Of a stretch of 64,000 nucleotides of DNA, positions 46,290-55,090 are shown one piece after another. The translations under genes were made by a program, and so were the position numbers. The DNA is from Schlesneria sp. (GTDB lineage Bacteria; Planctomycetota; Planctomycetia; Planctomycetales; Planctomycetaceae). The stretch lies in assembly GCA_028291515.1 (NCBI GenBank), contig JAQGHU010000008.1:25278-89277 (forward strand). The letters are read 5' to 3'. A model generated the notes under the pieces. That model had not been told where the DNA came from. It saw only the letters and a list, made by a program, of their open reading frames with translations, and searched no databases. Numbering within the stretch: the first letter of the stretch is position 1; every line of letters starts with the position of its first letter.

Positions 46290-47912
46290 CTACTGCCCAA
46301 TTTGGGCCGCCGGTAAAAGCTGTTTCGAGGCGCGATCCTGGACTTCCTTCAGCAGTGCTCGCTGGCGCTGTGACGCACCACCGGGCTGGTTTTGTATAGC
46401 AGAACCGATCGCTGCCGGATTCAGCCCGCCGGTCAATTGCAAGCCCTGGATTTCCGTCGCGACCTTATGCACTTCGGTAAGCGCCTCCACGTAGGCGATC
46501 TGGCTTTCGAAGTAGGCTTGCTGAGCCAGCAAGACAGGAGTGAATGCGGTCTCTCCCGCCGTATGCAATTGCGTTGCCAGTTTTAGGTTCTCTTCGGTGT
46601 TAGGCAGGATTCCTTGCTTCAGTCGCTCGGTCTGTCGCAAGCTCGTCTTGTAGCGGCGGAATGACTCTGCGAGCTGGTCGCGTAAGACTAGACGAACACG
46701 GCTAACTTCAGCTTGATCCGTCTGGATGTCGGCGAACGCTTTATCGATGTTTCCCTGATTTCGATTGTAGATCGGAAACGGAAAAGCGATGAGCGTGCTC
46801 GCGGTCGTCGCTTGGGTGGCTTTGTCGTAATCGATGACAGACTGCAGCGTCACATTGGGGATCGCTTGAGCACGCGACAGCCGATAAACGGCCCACCCAT
46901 GATCCAGCTCAGATTCTGCCGATCGGAGTTGCGGACTGCGAGCGACTAAATCCTGCCAGCACGTCTCTAGATCAAGTTGAGGAATATCACTGGCCAGTTT
47001 TCCTGCAAGCGGGAATGGTTGAATGGGCGAAGTGCCGATCATTGCGGCCAGTTGCTCCCAGGCAGCGACATGGCGATATTGCGCGTCATCGAGCGTCAAT
47101 CGCACCGTTTCTAACTGAATTGTTGCTTGCAGGATATCAGCGCGGGTCCCTTGTTTGGAGGTAAAGAGACGTTCGGACGCGGCGAGGCTCGCTTCAGCGA
47201 TCTTCACTAACTTCCGTGCGACAGCCACGGCTTCCTGCGCGCCAAGCGCCTCGTAATAGCGGATCTTGAGATCATTCCTGACTCGCATACATTGCGCTTC
47301 ACGATCCCACTCCGTCTTTTTGATCTCCTGTGCCGCCGCAGCCTGATCGAGATCGAGCTTTTTCGCTGTGACGAATTCCTGGCTTAGAAAAATGCCGTTG
47401 GATTGTTTAACCCTCGGGTCGGACGCCGTGCCATTGAGATAACCAACTTGAGGATTGGGGTACAATCCTGCTTGTCGGTATGCACCTTGTTCAACTTCGA
47501 CTCCCGCCTGCGCTTGAGCCAAAGTCGGGTTGTTCTGAAGCGCGAGAGTTTCTAGCTCTTCCAGCGTCAGAGCGCGGCCTGCGAGTGCTTGCGGTGAAGA
47601 ACCATCACCGACGATTGGCGGCGAGGGCAGGTTGATTTCGCCCTCTGATTGAGCATCAGATACTTCACGGCTAACCAGTTCAATTTCGCTTTGACTAATG
47701 CCGTCGCCGCCTGTAACTGCTTGCCCGTTATTCTTGCTTGCTGCGGATTTCTTTGCGCCTCCGACCGCGTCTCGCGACGATTTGGCGGTTAGGCTGTGTT
47801 GACCAGAACGCGAGTTGACACACCCGCTTAAGGCATTCAGGGATGTTACCCCGAGTAAGAGCGATAAAAGGCGCTTCTTCCACAATGAGTGGATGAACCG
47901 GCATCGTACCAT
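46290..47912 (-). CDS. TolC-family outer-membrane channel (CzcC/CusC-like lipoprotein)
   Basis: The ATG at 47912 follows GGAAGGTCGGG and gives 540 residues; an open extension to 48029 is not used. A signal with lipobox LNALSGC precedes an extended linker. The outer-membrane factor repeats follow: LTLEELETLALQNNPTLAQAQAGVE starts the first, and ATQLHTAGETAFTPVLLAQQAYFESQIAYVEAL lies in the second. Such lipoproteins trimerise and form the exit duct of RND pumps. It has no pump beside it but would serve one of the two RND systems here. Upstream are the divergent DUF3147 gene and a 357-bp spacer. Confidence 0.88.
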   Translation of the reverse strand: MVRCRFIHSLWKKRLLSLLLGVTSLNALSGCVNSRSGQHSLTAKSSRDAVGGAKKSAASKNNGQAVTGGDGISQSEIELVSREVSDAQSEGEINLPSPPIVGDGSSPQALAGRALTLEELETLALQNNPTLAQAQAGVEVEQGAYRQAGLYPNPQVGYLNGTASDPRVKQSNGIFLSQEFVTAKKLDLDQAAAAQEIKKTEWDREAQCMRVRNDLKIRYYEALGAQEAVAVARKLVKIAEASLAASERLFTSKQGTRADILQATIQLETVRLTLDDAQYRHVAAWEQLAAMIGTSPIQPFPLAGKLASDIPQLDLETCWQDLVARSPQLRSAESELDHGWAVYRLSRAQAIPNVTLQSVIDYDKATQATTASTLIAFPFPIYNRNQGNIDKAFADIQTDQAEVSRVRLVLRDQLAESFRRYKTSLRQTERLKQGILPNTEENLKLATQLHTAGETAFTPVLLAQQAYFESQIAYVEALTEVHKVATEIQGLQLTGGLNPAAIGSAIQNQPGGASQRQRALLKEVQDRASKQLLPAAQIGQ

Positions 47913-48269
47913 CGTGCCCGACCTTCCATGATTTGGGCATGTCGCCAAAATCGGTTGATTGGCGAGAAAGCTCTGCGGTCCGTCCGGAGATTGTTTCGAC
48001 CGTTGCTGCTCCGCTAGTACACAGTGCAACCAGCGGCATGCCTTCTGTGGAAAAGTCGTTGCATTTTATCAATTGGTTCTTGAGGCTTCGCGCATCGACT
48101 CCACCGCACAGCATCCGTGTTGGTTTCATCAACTCGGTAGTCCGCCGGTAACTTCCACGAAAATCCGAACCACGAACATTTCGCAATGGACCTTTAACGT
48201 CGTACGTGGAATGTCGTGACATGACAGTAAATTACGACTGCCATATTCCGATCGCCTCAGGAGATTCTC
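47913..48269. other. Divergent spacer, TolC / DUF3147
   Basis: No supportable gene. It should hold promoters for the TolC gene (minus) and the DUF3147 gene (plus). I cannot name boxes or metal-responsive operators. Confidence 0.4.
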
Positions 48270-48611
48270 ATGATTACTTCGCTTGTTCGTGTCGTTGTTC
48301 CAGTTCTGATCATCCTAGCAGTATCGGAGGTCTCGCGGCGATCACCGCGTCTAGGAGCAGTTTTATTGACTCTGCCACTGACTAGTGTCCTGGCTTTCGG
48401 CGCGGCGTGGTTTCAAGACCACGACTTGAAAAGCCTTTCGCAGATGGCGCGAGAGACGTTGATCCTTGTCCCACTCGGTCTCCCGTTCTTCGTTCCACTA
48501 GCTTTTGCGGAGCGATTGGGGTTGGGCTTTTGGCTGGCGATGGGGATTGGACTTATCATGACTGTCGCATCGATTGGCCTGTGGATATGGGTCGGCCCTC
48601 GAAGCCTGTAG
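48270..48611 (+). CDS. DUF3147 membrane protein, second copy
   Basis: The product has 113 residues, with AGGAGATTCTC before the ATG. It shares EVSRRSPRLGAVLLTLPL and ARETLILVPLGLPFFVPLAF with the protein at 27342-27677. Four membrane helices are predicted. It is the only plus-strand gene in this part of the metal island. Its presence beside a TolC and a CzcAB operon matches the other copy, which is beside the first RND pump. Function unknown. Confidence 0.8.
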   Translation: MITSLVRVVVPVLIILAVSEVSRRSPRLGAVLLTLPLTSVLAFGAAWFQDHDLKSLSQMARETLILVPLGLPFFVPLAFAERLGLGFWLAMGIGLIMTVASIGLWIWVGPRSL

Positions 48612-48734
48612 CAGTAGCGCTACATGGCATGTTTCTTGAATGAACGATTAAAAGTGAATCCTCAAGGATTACTGGAGCAGGATTGTGCCCGATGACCGAC
48701 CTTCGAGTCCAAATTCCTGCCCGCAAACCCCTTA

Positions 48735-49121
48735 TCAATTGATCAGGGGTTTCGGCGGCTTCTTTCCGTATTTGGCTTCGTACTTCGCTGCAAACATAGC
48801 TTCTTTCTCGGGGTGACAGATGAAGCATTGTGAATCCGGGCGGTCGTGCTCCTTGCACCAGTCGCCGTCCTTTTGAAACTGCTTGGCGAGCTTTGAACTA
48901 CATTGGCCGCATTCGCCTTCCGGAACTCCGTGTTCCTTGCACCACCACCCTGAGTGATCAAGTTTAGCAGTCGCTTTCGCGCTACTGGAGTCGCCAGCCT
49001 TGTGATCAGCAACATCTGTTTTCGCTTGCGATTTCGGTCCGGCTGATGGTTTACCGCAACCACTCACGAACAATGTCATCGTCAATGAAGCTAGGAGGAA
49101 GAACGTGGAAACAAGTTTCAT
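48735..49121 (-). CDS. Lipoprotein with two WCxEH-C-x2-C motifs
   Basis: The product has 128 residues, with lipobox LFVSGCG. After a polar linker it has WWCKEHGVPEGECGQC and DWCKEHDRPDSQCFICHPE, two copies of a C-x2-H...C-x2-C metal-binding motif, then a basic end (YEAKYGKKPPKP). The same motif pair occurs in the N-terminal part of the adaptor at 52404-54014. It lies 99 bases downstream of the RND pump on the same strand, so the two proteins may share a metal-capture module. Confidence 0.75.
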   Translation of the reverse strand: MKLVSTFFLLASLTMTLFVSGCGKPSAGPKSQAKTDVADHKAGDSSSAKATAKLDHSGWWCKEHGVPEGECGQCSSKLAKQFQKDGDWCKEHDRPDSQCFICHPEKEAMFAAKYEAKYGKKPPKPLIN

Positions 49122-49220
49122 TTTGACTTTCTTTCGTTAAGGAACAAACAACGGGCGCGAGTTGCGACCCGTAACTATAAGACGACGACGCATCTATTCA
49201 GCAGGAACACATCAGCCCAG

Positions 49221-52200
49221 TCACGAGATGGCGAGGGCCTCCTGCATGGTTTCGCTCACCTGGATTGCAGGCAGAACTGTCGACCCGCTTTGATCAGGCG
49301 GGCGACGCCCTTCGAATGCGGAATTGAAGATCATATACAAAACACGTAGTACCAGCAGAGACATGATCATGGCTCCAATCACGCCCCCGATGACGACCGT
49401 GGCCAGTGGCCTTTGAACTTCGGCACCCATCCCATCACTGAACGCCATCGGCAGGAAGCCGAGACTCGCGACGAGAGTTGTCATCAATACCGGACGCAGC
49501 CGAGTGATCGCTGCTTGAGTCACCGCTTCATCGAGCGGCAGCCCTTTCTCACGAAGGTGCCGGACATAAGAAACGAGAATCATGTCGTCTAAAACGGCGA
49601 CACCGGACATGGCGATAAAGCCGACCCCGGCCGAGATCGAAAAAGGCATGTCACGAAGCCAGAGAGCGAAGATTCCGCCAACCCAAGCGAACGGAACTCC
49701 AGTAAACACGCGCGCGGCGTCGACCACGTTGTGATAGGTGAAGTACAGCAGCACAAAAATCAGCACCAGCGCGAGCGGGACGACGATCAGCAGTCGCGTT
49801 GTCGCTCGCTGAAGGTTTTCGAACTGACCACCGTATTCAACGCGGTACCGACCTGAAGGCAACGCGACATCCTCACCAATTCGGCGACGAGCCTCTGCGA
49901 CGAAGCTGCCAAGATCCCGACCGCGTACGTTCGCCGTAATCGTGATGCGGCGCTGTCCCCATTCGCGGGTGATCGTTGAAGGGCCTTCCACGATGTCGAC
50001 ACTTGCCAGTCTCGACAGTGGAATCCGCTCACCCGTCGGTGTGGCAATCAACATCGCTCCGATTGCTTCAGGACTGGCCCGAAACTTCTCCGGGAGCCTA
50101 GCAACCAAGGGGAAACGCAACTGTCCTTCGACGACTTCCCCGAGTGGCTTACTTCCGATGGACTCAACCAGATCGAGAACCGTCTGCGCCGAGACCCCAT
50201 AGCGGGCGATTTGTTCCTGATTGACTTTGATTTGGAGCATCGGTTGCCCGGTCACTTGTTCTGAGCTGACATCTGCGTTGCCGGGAATCGCTTTCAGGAT
50301 CGCTTCGATTTCTGCGGCCTTCTTGACCAATACGTCGAAATCGTCGCCAAACAGCTTCACGCCCAAGTCCGAGCGAACTCCGGAAACCATTTCATTGATC
50401 CGCATTTCGATCGGTTGCGAGTAAGCTAGCCGCTGTCCGGGCACGTCTCGCAGTGCCCTATTGAGCAGTTCCGTAAACTCGGCCTGCGTTTTGGCTCGTT
50501 TCCACTCTGATCGCGGTTTGAGAGTGACGAACGTGTCCGTCAGTTCGACGCCCATCGGATCGGTGGCGACTTCGGCGGTGCCGACTCGACTCCACACGTG
50601 TTCCACTTCATCGGGAAACGAGGCAAGGATCACGCGTTCCATCTCAGTGTTGAATCGAATGGACTCTTCTAAATCGGTGCCAGCGAGTCGGACGACGCCG
50701 ATTGCGACGGCCCCTTCAGATAGCCGCGGTACGAATTCCGATCCGAGATTGGGAGCGATCAAGCCAAACGCGATGATGAGAACACTGGCGGCAAAGCCCA
50801 TCACAGCTAATTTATGATGCATCGCGAATTGAAGAATCGGGTAGTGAATTGCGTGCGCGACCCGCATTAAAAACGGCTCTCGCTCTTCTAATTTCTTGGG
50901 CAGGAAAAAGCTGGCGAGTACCGGCATCAGCGTCAGCGACAGGACCATCGATCCGGCCAATGCGAAAATGACCGTTAAAGCCATCGGACGGAACATCTTC
51001 CCTTCAATACCCTCTAACGTCAGGATCGGCAGATAGACAATCATGATGATGAGTTCGCCGAACATCGTTGGCTTGCGGACTTCAACAGCCGCGTCACGAA
51101 TGATCTCCAAGCGGCTCTTTCCGTGGTTCTGATCGTGGGCGAGGTGACGAACACAGTTTTCGATCATCACGACTGAACTGTCGACGATCATTCCGAAGTC
51201 GATCGCCCCCAAGCTGAGCAAACTGGCAGCAATGCCGAATTGCAGCATGCCACAAAACGCGAACAACATCGAAAACGGAATGGCAATGGCAACGATGATC
51301 GCTGCCCGAAGATTGCCTAGAAACGCAAAGAGCACCGCGATTACCAGCAAGCCTCCTTCGAACAGGTTCTTGCGGACGGTATCGATGACGAAATCAACCA
51401 GTTCCGTCCGGTCGTAGACGGGCACCACCTGGATATTCGCAGGCAGGTTTGACTTGATCGCCTGGAGTTTGTCCTTCATTGCCCACGTCACGGCATGGCT
51501 GTTCTCACCCATCAGCATGAAACCCAGCCCGAGCACGACTTCTCCTTTTCCGTCCGCGGTCACAGCTCCACGGCGAATTTCGTGTCCGATTACTACCTCG
51601 GCCACATCAGCAATTCGAACCGGTACGCCATCCTTGGCATCAATGACGATCTGACGAAGTTGATCGAGACCGACTGTGCGCCCCAGGCCTTGCACCAGCA
51701 GCATGCCGCCTTGCTGGCGGATGTTGCCACCACCGACATTGAAGTTGTTTCGTTGAACTGCTTCTACCACCTCATTGAAAGTGAGCCCATGCTTAATGAT
51801 TCGTTCAGGATCAATTCGAATCTGGTATTGCTTCTCGTAACCACCCCAGGAGTTTATCTCCGCCGTACCACGGACGGTGCGCATCGGCGGTTTGATCACC
51901 CAATCGTGGACCGTGCGGAGTTCTGTGGCATCAGTTCCCTGGCCAGTCACGACGTAGTGAAATATTTCTCCTAACCCTGTCGCGACCGGTCCCATTTTGG
52001 GACGAGCGATTCCTTGCGGCATTTCGACCGTCGCCAGGCGCTCGTTAATGAGCTGACGAGCGAAATAGATATCCGTTCCGTCTGCGAACACCACGACGAC
52101 TTGCGATAAGCCAAATTTGGAAATGGACCGAAGCTGCTCCAGGCCGGGCAATCCGCTAATCGCCTGTTCAATTGGAAATGTGATTTGCCGTTCCACCTCT

Positions 52201-52382
52201 TCGGGACCCAGTGCGGGTGCCGTCGAGTTGATCTGAACCTGGACCGGCGTCGTATCCGGGAATGCATCAACGTCCAGATGCTGCAGCGAAATAACTCCGG
52301 CAACGGCAGCAGCGATCGCGCCAAAAATCACCAGCAGGCGATTCCTAAGCGAGAAATCGATAATTCGATTTAAGAAGTCCAT
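49221..52382 (-). CDS. czcA: Heavy-metal RND efflux pump (CzcA-like)
   Basis: The product has 1053 residues, the usual length. Helix 1 (LLVIFGAIAAAVAGVISLQ) is followed by a periplasmic loop with DAFPDTTPVQVQINSTAPALGP. The central bundle has LGAIDFGMIVDSSVVMIEN, the DFGxxxDxxVxxxEN signature of HME-RND pumps for divalent metals or Cu+. It ends with a bundle containing SLGFLPMAFSDGMGAEVQRPLATV. The adaptor gene lies 21 bases upstream, so the two form an operon. By family it expels Co, Zn, Cd, Ni or Cu from the periplasm; the metal is not certain. Confidence 0.92.
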   Translation of the reverse strand: MDFLNRIIDFSLRNRLLVIFGAIAAAVAGVISLQHLDVDAFPDTTPVQVQINSTAPALGPEEVERQITFPIEQAISGLPGLEQLRSISKFGLSQVVVVFADGTDIYFARQLINERLATVEMPQGIARPKMGPVATGLGEIFHYVVTGQGTDATELRTVHDWVIKPPMRTVRGTAEINSWGGYEKQYQIRIDPERIIKHGLTFNEVVEAVQRNNFNVGGGNIRQQGGMLLVQGLGRTVGLDQLRQIVIDAKDGVPVRIADVAEVVIGHEIRRGAVTADGKGEVVLGLGFMLMGENSHAVTWAMKDKLQAIKSNLPANIQVVPVYDRTELVDFVIDTVRKNLFEGGLLVIAVLFAFLGNLRAAIIVAIAIPFSMLFAFCGMLQFGIAASLLSLGAIDFGMIVDSSVVMIENCVRHLAHDQNHGKSRLEIIRDAAVEVRKPTMFGELIIMIVYLPILTLEGIEGKMFRPMALTVIFALAGSMVLSLTLMPVLASFFLPKKLEEREPFLMRVAHAIHYPILQFAMHHKLAVMGFAASVLIIAFGLIAPNLGSEFVPRLSEGAVAIGVVRLAGTDLEESIRFNTEMERVILASFPDEVEHVWSRVGTAEVATDPMGVELTDTFVTLKPRSEWKRAKTQAEFTELLNRALRDVPGQRLAYSQPIEMRINEMVSGVRSDLGVKLFGDDFDVLVKKAAEIEAILKAIPGNADVSSEQVTGQPMLQIKVNQEQIARYGVSAQTVLDLVESIGSKPLGEVVEGQLRFPLVARLPEKFRASPEAIGAMLIATPTGERIPLSRLASVDIVEGPSTITREWGQRRITITANVRGRDLGSFVAEARRRIGEDVALPSGRYRVEYGGQFENLQRATTRLLIVVPLALVLIFVLLYFTYHNVVDAARVFTGVPFAWVGGIFALWLRDMPFSISAGVGFIAMSGVAVLDDMILVSYVRHLREKGLPLDEAVTQAAITRLRPVLMTTLVASLGFLPMAFSDGMGAEVQRPLATVVIGGVIGAMIMSLLVLRVLYMIFNSAFEGRRPPDQSGSTVLPAIQVSETMQEALAIS

Positions 52383-52403
52383 TCGCGTTCCATGCCTTCC
52401 AGA

Positions 52404-54014
52404 TCAATGATCGTGACAGCCACATCCAGCTCCAAGATTGCTTCGCAAAAGTTGTGCGAGCAGCACCGGACTGCCCTTGGTTGCGATCACCTCGCCCGGC
52501 AGGACTCCCCCGAGCAGTTCGACATATTTGTCGTCGCGAGCACCAAGTCTGACTTGCCGGACGTGGAATGCCTTCGGACTCCCTTCTTTCAGAAAATTGC
52601 GGTCTCGTACAAAGATGAACGCGGCATCACTTGTGGACTGAACCGCTTCGAGTGGAACGACAATCGCATTCGGCTCATCCCGCAGCACAATACGACCAGT
52701 GCCGAAGGTTTTGTCACGTAACCTGCTTGTCGAGTCATCGAGATTTGCGCGAACCTGAAGGGTTCGCGTGTGTTCGTCAATCGCAGGGCTGACCCAGGCT
52801 ATACGTCCAGTGACATCGGGCGAACCATCGTCTGGATGAAACACGACTGGCAAATCGGGTTTCATATATTTGCCATCTTCCTGACGGACATTCAGTGTGA
52901 GCAGCACTCGGCTCGGATCGGCAACCGTGAACAGCAATTTGGTGGCGTCGACAACTTCCCCGACGACCACATCAGAGGCGACAACCACTCCTTCGTACGG
53001 CGCTCGAATGGGAATCAGATTCGTGGTGCGAGCGACCGAGCTTGATGACGCCACCAATCGTGCCGGAATTCCCAGTAGACGTAGCTCTTCGGCGATGCTT
53101 TTCGCGTCTCGGTTCTCAAGTCCATCGGGCACGTCGAATCCCAGATTGACGAGCGCTTGATGACCCGACAGCAGGGCTATTTCCGCTTCTTGCAATGCCG
53201 ATTCAGCTTCAACGAGCGATCTCGCTGGCACACCCGCACCTGCTGATTGCAATCGCTCGACATTGGAGCGTTTGAGTTGCACTTGCACGACTGCCTGTAG
53301 CAGTTGAGATTTGGCTTGGCCAACCAGTGTCGCGTCTACCAAGGCGAGAATGTCGCCCTGCTGGACTTCATCTCCCGTGGTCTTGAATACAGCAGCCACT
53401 GTCCCCGCGGCGCGGGGTGATAGATGGGCCAATCGAGTCGGATCAAACATGATTTGGCCATTGGCGGAGATGGCATCAGACATGCGCCGCTCCTGCGCGA
53501 CATCGATATCGATTCCGGACTTCGTGGCACTTTCGATAGTGGCGAATTGGATGCGTCTTTTGTGCAGGCCATCGCGACTGTTGTTTTCAGGGCGACTCAT
53601 AACGCCGATTGCTCGCACCGTATCGTAAGCGGGCAGTTTTGCTGCGCCTGTACTTTGCGCCAGTTCGGGGTGACAAGTTACGCACTCGTTGACTCCATGC
53701 AGGCGGCAGAAGCCAACTTCCTTTGGTTTCGGATGTAACTCCGTGTTGCATTCAATGCAAATCGACTCGGGCACCAAATGCTCCGAACACCAGTCATCAG
53801 GGGCGACGACGCTCGTTCCTCGGAGCTCGGAAAGCTTAGGCATCTTCCAACCGGTGTGATGTCCGAAGAATAGGACGCTCCCCAATAGGCCGAAAACCAA
53901 AAGATTGGGTACGCCATAATAAAACCAGCCCCAAAATTGTCGGCGCAATGGGATTGGGGCATTCGCGGTCTCGCGGGGGTCCGGCTGACCCGTGGTCGTC
54001 GAAATTGTGGACAC
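52404..54014 (-). CDS. czcB: RND adaptor (CzcB-like) with N-terminal Cys-His motifs
   Basis: The product has 536 residues and starts at a GTG with AGAGAGGGAC upstream. An N-terminal helix (GVPNLLVFGLLGSVLFFGHH) anchors it. DDWCSEHLVPESICIECN and VGFCRLHGVNECVTCHPE follow, two C-x2-H...C-x2-C motifs that recur in the lipoprotein at 48735. The adaptor body (lipoyl region PRAAGTVAAVFKTTGDEVQQGDILALVDA; barrel VLLTLNVRQEDGKYMK) and a C-terminal GCGCHDH tail complete it. It lies directly upstream of its pump. Confidence 0.9.
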   Translation of the reverse strand: MSTISTTTGQPDPRETANAPIPLRRQFWGWFYYGVPNLLVFGLLGSVLFFGHHTGWKMPKLSELRGTSVVAPDDWCSEHLVPESICIECNTELHPKPKEVGFCRLHGVNECVTCHPELAQSTGAAKLPAYDTVRAIGVMSRPENNSRDGLHKRRIQFATIESATKSGIDIDVAQERRMSDAISANGQIMFDPTRLAHLSPRAAGTVAAVFKTTGDEVQQGDILALVDATLVGQAKSQLLQAVVQVQLKRSNVERLQSAGAGVPARSLVEAESALQEAEIALLSGHQALVNLGFDVPDGLENRDAKSIAEELRLLGIPARLVASSSSVARTTNLIPIRAPYEGVVVASDVVVGEVVDATKLLFTVADPSRVLLTLNVRQEDGKYMKPDLPVVFHPDDGSPDVTGRIAWVSPAIDEHTRTLQVRANLDDSTSRLRDKTFGTGRIVLRDEPNAIVVPLEAVQSTSDAAFIFVRDRNFLKEGSPKAFHVRQVRLGARDDKYVELLGGVLPGEVIATKGSPVLLAQLLRSNLGAGCGCHDH

Positions 54015-54161
54015 AGTGTCCCTCTCTTTCAGGATTTCTCATCGCACGGAACCTGGTATCTAGTCAACGCGACAATTCGCGCGGCAGATTCCCCGTGGAT
54101 AACGTTGAGAAGAACATCGTTCCGGCAAGGGAACGAACTCAACAGCTAAAAAAGCGACGCA

Positions 54162-54641
54162 TTAACAGCGCAGGTTGACTGAGCCCAATACGCGCAATGC
54201 GAAGGATGGCAATGACACCAGGGTTTTGGAACGCAGTCTAAGTTGAGACTCTGCCGCGCGGTTGCTAATCATTCTCTCGCAAGAGAGTGGATATACCCAA
54301 ACTCGAAACTTCGCGGTGTCGACCCGCAGCCGACCTGATGACAGTGTTGGAGTTCGCGATCCAGAAACGGGAAGATGCGTGCAGCAACCGCACTCCCCTC
54401 CAATCGACGACAATCCCTCAACGATCGGGGCGGATGTTCGAATTTCGTGGTTACATTGATCATGAGCACAACATGCGCACTCAGGTTCCTCAACCCGACA
54501 CGTCACCGCAAGGCATTCGGACGACTCGGGGCCTTCATCAAAATAAATCGACCCGTCGCAGCACAAACACAGATATACGGGTGCAACTCCCCCAGAAAGG
54601 AGTTGAATCGCGATCAATGAAATGGCCAACAGAAGTTTCAC
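54162..54641 (-). CDS. Small exported Cys-rich protein (C)
   Basis: The product has 159 residues. A signal peptide (LLLAISLIAIQLLSGGVAP) is followed by YLCLCCDGS, then CRVEEPECACCAHDQCNHE and GGECGCCTHLP. The C-terminal part (AAESQLRLRSKTLVSLPSF) resembles the ends of the CCC-type proteins at 42022 and 45591. It is the upstream-most member of that set, next to the czc operon. Family and metal unknown. Confidence 0.65.
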   Translation of the reverse strand: MKLLLAISLIAIQLLSGGVAPVYLCLCCDGSIYFDEGPESSECLAVTCRVEEPECACCAHDQCNHEIRTSAPIVEGLSSIGGECGCCTHLPVSGSRTPTLSSGRLRVDTAKFRVWVYPLSCERMISNRAAESQLRLRSKTLVSLPSFALRVLGSVNLRC

Positions 54642-54805
54642 AGAATCGTCTAATGATGAGCAAAGAGACTCTTCAAATCATATCGAAGGCTATCACCTAC
54701 CCTGAATGTTGTCAATTACTTGTCCGCTGCACCGCACTGGCGTCAACCCGTGACAATGAGAAGCCATAAATGCGTAGTACGACCTAACAAGGCCGACATG
54801 GGATT

Positions 54806-55042
54806 TTATTCTGCCATGAGCCGTGACTGCCATATTCGGCATGCCGCTTCGACCTTTGCCATCGGCACTTCGCCATCGATAGTGAAGCATTCTCCCGCAA
54901 GTTCGCGATTGTTGACTGCAGGTTTCACATTGATACCTTGAGCATTCATTGTACTAGTGAAGCTATCAGCATGGCCACGTTCAACACAAATGACGACGGG
55001 CCCTTTGCCATCGTGGATCGTCATTACTCGTCTACCGGGCAT
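54806..55042 (-). CDS. Small unknown protein downstream of arsenosugar genes
   Basis: The ATG at 55042 (GAGGGAAG upstream) gives 78 residues; a GTG at 55069 is a less likely start. The protein is a compact alpha/beta sequence (RVMTIHDGKGPVVICVERGHAD, VNNRELAGECFTIDGEVPMAKVEAACRIW) with no membrane part. It follows the arsenosugar glycosyltransferase gene by 48 bases on the same strand and may belong to that operon. I do not recognise it. Confidence 0.55.
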   Translation of the reverse strand: MPGRRVMTIHDGKGPVVICVERGHADSFTSTMNAQGINVKPAVNNRELAGECFTIDGEVPMAKVEAACRIWQSRLMAE

Positions 55043-55090
55043 TTGGAATCTTCCCTCGTTGGCAGCCACGGAAGAATGTGTTCACGCGGT

